Source: Bradyrhizobium betae
Lineage (GTDB): Bacteria > Pseudomonadota > Alphaproteobacteria > Rhizobiales > Xanthobacteraceae
DNA: 64,000 bases
Direction: 5' to 3'
NCBI RefSeq assembly: GCF_008932115.1
Contig: NZ_CP044543.1
Span: 3,478,501-3,542,500 of the forward strand
The notes beneath the pieces are model-generated. The model saw only the letters and a program-made list of their open reading frames with translations, had not been told where the DNA came from and made no database searches. Both the position numbers and the translations under genes were made by a program. The first letter of the stretch is position 1, and every line of letters begins with the position of its first letter. Below are positions 37,674-44,716 of this stretch, piece after piece.

Positions 37674-37757
37674 GTCATGCCCGGGCTCGTCCCGGGCATC
37701 CACGTTCTTCATTCCGTCTGGCCACGCGTGGATGGCCGGGACAAGCCCGGCCATGAC
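37674..37757. repeat. Palindromic repeat, GTCATGCCCGG family
   Basis: The ends GTCATGCCCGGG and CCCGGCCATGAC are inverted, and the inner arms ATCCACG and CGTGGAT form a stem around a central loop. It lies in the 312-bp gap before the restriction-like island; the remainder of the gap (37758-37916) has no gene. Confidence 0.8.
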
Positions 37758-37916
37758 GCCATGAGGCAAGCTGGGGGCCGATGGCGGCATATGCGGTAGC
37801 TCTGCCTTGCCGGAAAGGGACCGACCGCGAAAGCGGAATCAATTGGCCTTGCCGCCTTGCCACCATGCGCCTGATAAGGCACTCCTACGCTCGATCTGAC
37901 GCTGGGCCACGGGCTT

Positions 37917-40667
37917 ATGAACGCCGTTGAAATCGAAGAGGCCATCTCCGCGCTGGCCGAACAGCCGTTCGATGCTGCGGAGTTCCCCTTCGCCTTCCTT
38001 CAAGCCTTTGGCAACAAGGAGACCACTCTCAAGCGTTTGCGCAAGGGCGAGACCAACAAGTCCGACCTCGGCGGCGTGCTCCAGACCGGCAACATCCACA
38101 TCAAGGTTGCCGCGTCAGGCGAGGTCACGGCAACGCTCGCCGCGTTGAAGGCCAGCCCGGCGACATCGAGGGCCAAAGCCAAATTCGTGCTCGCCACCGA
38201 CGGCGAGATGTTCGAGGCCGAGGATCTCGCCAGAGGGGAGACCGTCGTCTGCCCCTATCCGGACTTCCCCAACCATTTCGGCTTCTTCCTGCCGCTCGCG
38301 GGCATCACCACCGTCAAGCAGATCCGCGAGAACGCCTTCGACATCCGCGCCACCGGCCGGCTCAACCGGCTCTATGTCGAACTGCTGAAGACCAACCCGG
38401 AGTGGGGCACCTCCGAGCGCCGCCACGACATGAACCATTTCATGGCACGGCTGATCTTCTGTTTCTTCGCGGAGAGCACCGACATCTTCAACGGCAACGA
38501 CCTGTTCACGGCGACGGTGACGCAGATGAGCGATGCCACCAACGCCCACGAGGTGATCGGCGCCGTCTTCCGCGCCATGAACGTCAAGATCACGGAGCGC
38601 GCGGCCGAAAATCTGCCACGCTGGGCCGACGCCTTCCCCTACGTCAACGGCGGCCTTTTCTCCGGCAGCCTCGACGTCCCCCGCTTCAGCCGCATCGCGC
38701 GCTCCTATCTGCTGCATATCGGCAGTCTCGACTGGCGCCTTATCAACCCCGACATCTTCGGCTCGATGATCCAGGCCGTCGCCGAGGACGAGGAGCGCGG
38801 CGCGCTCGGCATGCACTACACCAGCGTGCCGAACATCCTGAAGGTGCTCAATCCGCTGTTCCTCGATGATTTGCGAGAGAAGCTCGCGGAAGCCGGCGAC
38901 AACAGCCGCAAGCTCATCAATCTGCGCAATCGTTTGGCGCGCATCCGCGTGTTCGATCCGGCCTGCGGCTCTGGAAATTTTCTCGTCATCGCCTACAAGG
39001 AGATGCGCAAGATCGAGTCCGAGATCAACCGGCGACGCGGCGAGCCGGAGCGGCGAACAGAGATTCCGTTGACAAATTTCCGCGGTATCGAGCTGCGCGA
39101 TTTTCCAGCCGAGATCGCGCGGCTGGCGCTGATCATCGCGGAGTATCAATGCGACGTGCTGTATCTGGGCCAAAAGGAGGCCCTTCAAGACTTCTTGCCG
39201 CTTGACGCTGAGAACTGGATCACTTGCGGCAATGCCCTAAGATTGGACTGGCTAAGCATCTGTCCACCGACCGGAACTGGCGTGCAGCATCATGCCGACG
39301 ACTTGTTTTACACGCCGCTCGTTCAAGCGCAGATCGACTTCGAAAACGAAGGTGGCGAGACGTACATCTGCGGCAATCCACCGTATTTGGGAAGTACGTG
39401 GCAAAGCGCTGAGCAGAAGGCGGACATTCGCACGCTACTCAACGGGCGGACAACGTCGAGTGGCTTTCTTGACTATGTGGTAGGTTGGTTCATCAAGGCG
39501 GCAGACTACGGAAAGATCACAGGTTCCGTGGCTGCTTTCGTCTCCACCAACTCGATCTGCCAAGGCCAATCTGTATCGATTCTTTGGCCTGTATTATTTG
39601 GGAGCGGCTGCGAGATTCGATTCGCTTGTACGTCTTTCAAGTGGTCGAATTTGGCTAGTAACAAAGCGGGTGTAACCGTCGCTATCGTGGGAATCGGCCC
39701 GGCAAAGAATACCCCGTGTCGACTCTATGAGCACGACGAGCAGAACGGCGTCCACGTGCGCGAAGGGACATCAATTACGCCCTATCTTACACTAGGACCT
39801 CGGATCATTGTCTCGAAGCGGGATCAGCCGATAGGTGATGTGAGCGTTATGGAGTTTGGCAACAAACCTAGTGACGGCGGTCATTTGCTCTTGCAACCAG
39901 CCGAGCTTGATTCTTTAGGCCTCGATGCTGAGCAGCGAAAAAGATTTATTCGGCGGATATTCGGGTCGGATGATTTCATCAATGGCGGTTCACGACTTTG
40001 CGTTTGGATAGAAAACCCTCATCTCGCTGAGGCGCAGACTATCGAATCATTGAAAGCGCGCATCGATAGTGTTCGAGCGGTGAGGCTGGCAAGTCGGGAT
40101 AAGGGAGCCAATGCCCTGGCAAAGCGTGCCCATCAACTTAAACTGATGCGCATAGGAGAGAATAGGACGATCGTCGTGCCAGGGGTTTCCTCGGAACGAA
40201 GAACCTATTTGCCTGCGGGCCTCATCGACAATCGAACTACACTAACGAACCTTGCCTTCGGTTTGTATGATGCGCCTATTTGGAATATGGCGTTAGTCGT
40301 TTCGCGGCTGCATCTAATTTGGATTGCCACGGTCTGCGGCAAGATGAAGACTGATTTCCGCTATTCCAACACCCTCGGCTGGAACACCTTTCCCGTCCCC
40401 ACCCTCACCGACAAGAACAAGGCCGACCTGACCAATTGCGCCGAGGACATCCTGCTCGCGCGCGAGGCGCACTTCCCGGCGACCATCGCCGAGCTCTACG
40501 ATCCCGAGAAGATGCCGGCCGATCTCCGCGAGGCGCATGAGCGCAACGACGAAACGCTGGAGCGCATCTATGTCGGCCGCCGCTTCCGCAACGACACCGA
40601 GCGGCTGGAGAAGCTGTTCGAGCTCTACACCAAGGCTGTCGCCGGGAAGACCAAGGACGTCGCCTGA
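37917..40667 (+). CDS. MmeI-family N6-adenine DNA methyltransferase with altered nuclease motif
   Basis: A 916-aa protein matching the MmeI type IIL family along its length. Blocks: an N-terminal nuclease-like region (about 1-145), a helical spacer (MNHFMARLIFCFFAESTDIF), the methyltransferase with FDPACGSGNFL (about 347) and NPPY (about 488), an extended target-recognition region (FVSTNSICQGQSVSILWPVL, GNKPSDGG) and a C-terminal helical part (YSNTLGWNTFPVP). MmeI cuts with D-x9-E-x-K; here the matching region has D50, H61 and K63, so cleavage by this domain is doubtful. Part of the recognition region is less GC-rich than the rest. It heads an island with a helicase and a GIY-YIG protein. Confidence 0.9.
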   Translation: MNAVEIEEAISALAEQPFDAAEFPFAFLQAFGNKETTLKRLRKGETNKSDLGGVLQTGNIHIKVAASGEVTATLAALKASPATSRAKAKFVLATDGEMFEAEDLARGETVVCPYPDFPNHFGFFLPLAGITTVKQIRENAFDIRATGRLNRLYVELLKTNPEWGTSERRHDMNHFMARLIFCFFAESTDIFNGNDLFTATVTQMSDATNAHEVIGAVFRAMNVKITERAAENLPRWADAFPYVNGGLFSGSLDVPRFSRIARSYLLHIGSLDWRLINPDIFGSMIQAVAEDEERGALGMHYTSVPNILKVLNPLFLDDLREKLAEAGDNSRKLINLRNRLARIRVFDPACGSGNFLVIAYKEMRKIESEINRRRGEPERRTEIPLTNFRGIELRDFPAEIARLALIIAEYQCDVLYLGQKEALQDFLPLDAENWITCGNALRLDWLSICPPTGTGVQHHADDLFYTPLVQAQIDFENEGGETYICGNPPYLGSTWQSAEQKADIRTLLNGRTTSSGFLDYVVGWFIKAADYGKITGSVAAFVSTNSICQGQSVSILWPVLFGSGCEIRFACTSFKWSNLASNKAGVTVAIVGIGPAKNTPCRLYEHDEQNGVHVREGTSITPYLTLGPRIIVSKRDQPIGDVSVMEFGNKPSDGGHLLLQPAELDSLGLDAEQRKRFIRRIFGSDDFINGGSRLCVWIENPHLAEAQTIESLKARIDSVRAVRLASRDKGANALAKRAHQLKLMRIGENRTIVVPGVSSERRTYLPAGLIDNRTTLTNLAFGLYDAPIWNMALVVSRLHLIWIATVCGKMKTDFRYSNTLGWNTFPVPTLTDKNKADLTNCAEDILLAREAHFPATIAELYDPEKMPADLREAHERNDETLERIYVGRRFRNDTERLEKLFELYTKAVAGKTKDVA

Positions 40668-40750
40668 TCGCCCCTGCAATCAGCGCGAGAAAGAACTCTG
40701 GACGCACGTCTCTTCGGAACATATGATGAACAGCGGAAATGGGGGCGTCC

Positions 40751-41035
40751 ATGGAAGGGTTCTAATGGGACCCCGAGAAGAACATTGCGAACCGGCGCAA
40801 GCATGGGCTCTCCTTCGAGGAAGCCGTAGAAATTTTCGACGGACCGGTTCTGACGGCAACGGACGAGAGCACCGGCGAGCCTCGCGAGAAGAGCTTCGGT
40901 CTCCTCGGCGGGATTGTCGTGGTCTGCGTCATCCATACCGAGCGAAATGGCAGGATTCGCATCATCAGCGCCCGCAGGGCTACGGCGAGTGAAAGAAAGC
41001 AGTTCGATGTCTATCTCAAAAAAGCGCTTGGCTGA
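40751..41035 (+). pseudogene. brnT: brnT toxin gene broken by an early stop
   Basis: The frame from ATG 40751 reads M-E-G-F, stop (TAA 40763-40765), then WDPEKNIANRRKHGLSFEEA and HTERNGRIRIISARRATASE, ending at TGA 41033-41035. This is the BrnT ribonuclease toxin; intact members start with a motif like FEWDPxKAxxNxxKHG, so TAA replaces the expected GAA. No in-frame ATG, GTG or TTG follows near the start, so the toxin is presumably not made. The rest of the frame is complete, 94 codons long, and overlaps the downstream antitoxin-derived start by 29 bp, as in functional BrnTA modules. Confidence 0.88.
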
Positions 41036-43190
41036 GTTGGCAGCCCTGCCGGATGGTGCGATCGACACCTCGGACATTCCCGAGGCGGGAGAGGCGTTTT
41101 TCCAGGCGGCAAAGCTCCGACCGGGTACCCCGAAAGCCCGGGCCGGCGTTCCCAGCGTCGCCGTCACCTATGCCCGCACCGGTCAATCCACCCGCGCCAA
41201 CGCGCTCGGCATGCGGCCGATGCAGGAGCGCGCCTATGAGCGGCGTGGCGAGCAATATTTGCTCATCAAGTCGCCGCCGGCGTCCGGCAAGAGCCGGGCG
41301 CTGATGTTCATCGCGCTGGACAAGCTGCACAATCAGAACATCAGGCAGGCGATCATCGTCGTGCCGGAAAAGTCCATCGGCGCAAGTTTCCACGACGAGC
41401 CGCTGACGAAGTACGGCTTCTGGGCCGACTGGACCGTCGTGCCCAAATGGAATCTCTGCGACGCGCCCGGCTCGGACAATGGCGGCAAGGTCAATTCCGT
41501 GGGCGCGTTCCTGGAAAGCGGCGACAAGGTGCTGGTCTGCACGCATGCCACGTTCCGTTTCGCGGTGGACAAATTCGGTATCGAGGCCTTCGACGGCCGC
41601 TTGATCGCGGTGGATGAATTCCACCACGTCTCCGCCAATCCCGACAACAAGCTCGGTCAGCATCTCGGCCAGTTCATCGCCCGCGACCAGGTCCACATCG
41701 TCGCGATGACCGGCTCCTATTTCCGGGGCGACGCCGAGGCGGTGCTATCGCCGGCCGACGAGGCGAAGTTCGATACCGTCACCTACACCTACTACGAACA
41801 GCTCAACGGCTACGAGCACCTCAAGGAACTCGACATTGGCTATTACTTCTACGCGGGTGCCTATGCCGAGGACATCATCAAGGTGCTCGAGCCCGAAGAA
41901 AAGACCATCGTCCACATCCCCAGCGTCAACGCCCGCGAGAGCACCAAGGACAAGATCAAGGAAGTCGAGCACATCATCGAGTCCTTGGGTGAATGGCAGG
42001 GCACCGATCCCAGTACCGGTTTCCAGCTCGTGAAAACCCCCGCGGGGCGTGTACTCAGGATCGCTGATCTCGTCGATGACGATTCGGCGAGACGCGACCG
42101 GGTGTCCGCCGCGCTGAAGAATCCTGCGCAGAAGAACAACCGAGACCATATTGACATCATAATTGCGCTTGGCATGGCGAAGGAAGGGTTTGACTGGGTC
42201 TGGTGCGAGCACGCCTTGACCGTCGGCTACCGCTCGAGCCTGACTGAGATCATCCAGATCATCGGGCGGGCCACCCGCGATGCGCCCGGCAAGATCCGCG
42301 CCCGTTTTACCAATCTGATCGCCGAGCCGGACGCTTCAGCAGAGGCAGTCAACGAGGCGGTAAATGACACCCTCAAGGCGATTGCGGCCAGTCTCGTTAT
42401 GGAGCAGGTGCTTGCACCACGTTTTGAGTTTAAGCCGAAGCATTCCGGAAGCACCGCTGCAGAAGGCTTTAGCTACGGCGAAGGTGAATACGACCCGGCC
42501 AAATGCAATGTAGGCTTCAATGAGGGTACGGGGCAGTTTCAGATCGAGATAAAAGGCCTAGTGACCCCTAAGAGCGAGAAGGCCCAACAGATCTGCCAGC
42601 AGGATTTGAACGAAGTTATAGCCGCGTTTATCCAGGACAAGCCGGCAATCGAACGTGGCCTGTTTGATCAGGAAGTGGTTGCCGAAGAGCTTACGCAGTT
42701 GCGGTTGGGCAAGATTATCAGAGACAAGTATCCAGAGCTGGATGACGCGGATCAGGAGGCCGTTCGCCAACACGCGATCGCTGCTCTAAACCTCACTCAA
42801 ATGGCAAAGAAAGTTGCTGTTGGGGAAGGCGGAGGCCCGGGTGAACCCCGTCCAAATACAGCGTTTGTGGATGGCGTGCGTAAGTACGTCCTTGATGTGA
42901 CCGAACTGGACATCGATCTCATTGATAGCGTCAATCCGTTTGGAGAAGCCTATGCCATTCTTTCCAAGCACATGAACGCAACGAGCCTTGAACAGGTCAA
43001 AGCAATGATAGCGGCCAAGCGGGTCAGCATGACCATGGACGACGCCCGCGATCTCGCCAAGCGCGCTCTGAAATTCAAGCACGATCGCGGCCGATTGCCC
43101 TCGATCACGGCGGGCGACGCCTGGGAGAAGCGCATGGCCGAAGGCGTCGCCTTCCTTGCCCGCATGAAGGCGGAGGCCGCGCGTGGCTGA
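41007..43190 (+). CDS. SF2 (DEAD/DEAH) helicase with BrnA-derived N-terminus
   Basis: A 727-aa ATPase. Residues 1-40 (MSISKKRLAELAALPDGAID, then TSDIPEAGEAFFQAAKLRPG) match the start of BrnA antitoxins. From about residue 43 (KARAGVPSVAVTYARTGQST) the sequence becomes an SF2 helicase: Walker A SPPASGKS (89-96), DEFH (203-206), MTGS (234-237), and motif VI QIIGRATR (417-424). BrnA's ribbon-helix-helix is missing, so the antitoxin is fused and truncated. No other start codon lies before the helicase motifs until M69, so translation probably begins on the BrnA ATG at 41007. The distal part, about 42400-43000, is less GC-rich. It overlaps the GIY-YIG gene by 8 bp. Confidence 0.88.
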   Translation: MSISKKRLAELAALPDGAIDTSDIPEAGEAFFQAAKLRPGTPKARAGVPSVAVTYARTGQSTRANALGMRPMQERAYERRGEQYLLIKSPPASGKSRALMFIALDKLHNQNIRQAIIVVPEKSIGASFHDEPLTKYGFWADWTVVPKWNLCDAPGSDNGGKVNSVGAFLESGDKVLVCTHATFRFAVDKFGIEAFDGRLIAVDEFHHVSANPDNKLGQHLGQFIARDQVHIVAMTGSYFRGDAEAVLSPADEAKFDTVTYTYYEQLNGYEHLKELDIGYYFYAGAYAEDIIKVLEPEEKTIVHIPSVNARESTKDKIKEVEHIIESLGEWQGTDPSTGFQLVKTPAGRVLRIADLVDDDSARRDRVSAALKNPAQKNNRDHIDIIIALGMAKEGFDWVWCEHALTVGYRSSLTEIIQIIGRATRDAPGKIRARFTNLIAEPDASAEAVNEAVNDTLKAIAASLVMEQVLAPRFEFKPKHSGSTAAEGFSYGEGEYDPAKCNVGFNEGTGQFQIEIKGLVTPKSEKAQQICQQDLNEVIAAFIQDKPAIERGLFDQEVVAEELTQLRLGKIIRDKYPELDDADQEAVRQHAIAALNLTQMAKKVAVGEGGGPGEPRPNTAFVDGVRKYVLDVTELDIDLIDSVNPFGEAYAILSKHMNATSLEQVKAMIAAKRVSMTMDDARDLAKRALKFKHDRGRLPSITAGDAWEKRMAEGVAFLARMKAEAARG

Positions 43191-44403
43191 CTTCACCGAC
43201 GAGGACGACGCGCTGCTCGAGGAACTGGGCGTCGAGGTCGAGACCAGAAAGCAGGGAGGCCGGACGCCGCGCGAGGAGCGGATCATCGCCGGCTTCGAGG
43301 ACATCCAGCGCTTCGTCGACCAGCATGGGCATCCTCCGCAGCACGGCGAAGATCGCGACATCTTCGAGCGGCTGTATGCGATCCGGCTCGATCGCTTGCG
43401 CGATCTCGACGAATGCCGCAACTTGCTCGCGCCGCTCGATCGTCAGGGGCTGCTGGAAAGTGTCTCGACGCCGATGGGCTTCGCAGACCAGCTCGATGAC
43501 GATCAACTGCTTTCGCAGCTCGGTGTCGAGGGAGTTGGCGCGAGCGACATCACCGAGCTTCGGCATGTGCGATCGACGGCCGAGAAGCGCGCGGCCGAGG
43601 AGGTCGCCAATCGGCAGAAATGCGAGGATTTCGGCAAGTTCAAGCCTCTGTTTGAGCAGGTGCAGAAAGATATCAGCCTCGGATTCCGACAGACGCGGCG
43701 GTTCGAGCGCAAGTCCGAGATCGCTCGTGGGCGGTTCTATATCCTCGGCGGACAGAAGGCCTATGTCGCCGCAATGGAGGAGCCTTTCAGCAACGAGCAT
43801 GGCAACATCGACGCCCGGCTCCGGGTAATCTTTGACAACGGCACCGAGAGCAATCTGCTGATGCGCTCGTTTCAGAAGGCGTTGCAACAGGATGCCGCGG
43901 GCCGTCGGATCATCGAGCCGTCGGCCGGGCCGCTGTTCGCCGACGACAACGAGGATGGTGACGAGGCGAGCGGCATCATCTACGTGCTGCGCAGCAAATC
44001 GGACCATCCGGCTGTCGCCGCGCATCGCAACGTCCTGCATAAGATCGGCGTCACCGGCGGCGACGTCAAACAGCGCGTCGCGAGTGCCAAGCTCGACCCG
44101 ACGTTTCTCATGGCCGAGGTCGAGATCGTCTCGACCTACGAGCTTTACAACATCAACCGGACCAAACTCGAAAACCTCATTCACCGCGTCTTCGGAGCAG
44201 CGCAGCTCGACATCGAGATTCCCGATCGCTTCGGCAACCTGGTCGTGCCGCGCGAATGGTTTCTGGTGCCGCTCTTCGTCATCGACGAAGCCGTGGAGCG
44301 CATCAAGAACGGGACGATCACCGAATATGGCTATGAGCCGGCGCAAGCTGCGCTGGTGCGCCTGGACGCAAGCAAGTCTCACCGCGGGGCGCAAGCCAGA
44401 TGA
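43183..44403 (+). CDS. GIY-YIG (T5orf172-type) nuclease domain protein
   Basis: A 406-aa protein. Residues 1-250 are a helical region of unknown function (LRDLDECRNLLAPLDRQGLL, ERKSEIARGRFYILGGQKAY). The C-terminal domain (about 264-375) has the GIY-YIG pattern in its T5orf172 form: GIIYVLRS (264-271), HKIGVTGGDVKQR (286-298) with Arg298, and the metal-binding Glu in RTKLENLIH (E330). Translation starts at GTG 43183 with GGAGG upstream, and the start overlaps the helicase stop, so the two are coupled. It is the best candidate for the nuclease of this island. Confidence 0.88.
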   Translation: MADFTDEDDALLEELGVEVETRKQGGRTPREERIIAGFEDIQRFVDQHGHPPQHGEDRDIFERLYAIRLDRLRDLDECRNLLAPLDRQGLLESVSTPMGFADQLDDDQLLSQLGVEGVGASDITELRHVRSTAEKRAAEEVANRQKCEDFGKFKPLFEQVQKDISLGFRQTRRFERKSEIARGRFYILGGQKAYVAAMEEPFSNEHGNIDARLRVIFDNGTESNLLMRSFQKALQQDAAGRRIIEPSAGPLFADDNEDGDEASGIIYVLRSKSDHPAVAAHRNVLHKIGVTGGDVKQRVASAKLDPTFLMAEVEIVSTYELYNINRTKLENLIHRVFGAAQLDIEIPDRFGNLVVPREWFLVPLFVIDEAVERIKNGTITEYGYEPAQAALVRLDASKSHRGAQAR

Positions 44404-44564
44404 AAACAACGCTGAAGGTTTTCAAATGGGACGATGATCTGGCTGTCGAGCTTCCCCAGGAGCTTGTCGACCGCCTCTCGCTCAAGGAAGGAGACGAGAT
44501 CGAAATCGTCGAGGCAGATAACGAGAGCGACGGCCAACGGGATAGAGGCGGGCCGCAGCCATAG
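44400..44564 (+). CDS. Short AbrB/MazE-like antitoxin, no toxin beside it
   Basis: A 54-aa protein (MKTTLKVFKWDDDLAVELPQ, then ELVDRLSLKEGDEIEIVEAD) with the swapped-hairpin DNA-binding half of AbrB/SpoVT antitoxins. Normal members have a further tail that binds a VapC or other toxin; here the rest is an unrelated NESDGQRDRGGPQP, and no toxin gene follows. ATG 44400 overlaps the GIY-YIG stop (ATGA). It may be a remnant, or a solo autorepressor of the island. Confidence 0.75.
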   Translation: MKTTLKVFKWDDDLAVELPQELVDRLSLKEGDEIEIVEADNESDGQRDRGGPQP

Positions 44565-44716
44565 CTACGTGCCGGGTCTCGCCGAGAATGCCATCATGCC
44601 AGTGTTTTGCCCGACGGGTCAAGGAAAATTCGTAAAAACCGCAAGCGAGCGAAAATCCCCTTTGATATCAGAGCCCGGCTACTGTGCATGGGGTTGTTCT
44701 CGACTTTTTATTTTGG
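44565..44716. other. 152-bp intergenic region after the island
   Basis: No gene is seen. The sequence between about 44598 and 44710 contains phrases (GTGTTTTGCCCGACGGGTCAA at 44597-44617, shortened here to its first 20 bases, and CTACTGTGCATGGGGTTG) that I recall as recurring relic sequences in Bradyrhizobium-type genomes. This is from memory and untested. It could mark a former insertion boundary of the island. Confidence 0.3.

Noticed and set aside
37917..40667. Type I HsdM or BREX PglX identity for the methylase
   Set aside because: Its C-terminal and recognition blocks match MmeI, and there is no specificity subunit, PglZ or BrxC-like gene nearby.
37917..44564. Calling the island a prophage or conjugative element
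   Set aside because: No integrase, phage structural or transfer genes, and no tRNA or direct repeats at the edges were seen.
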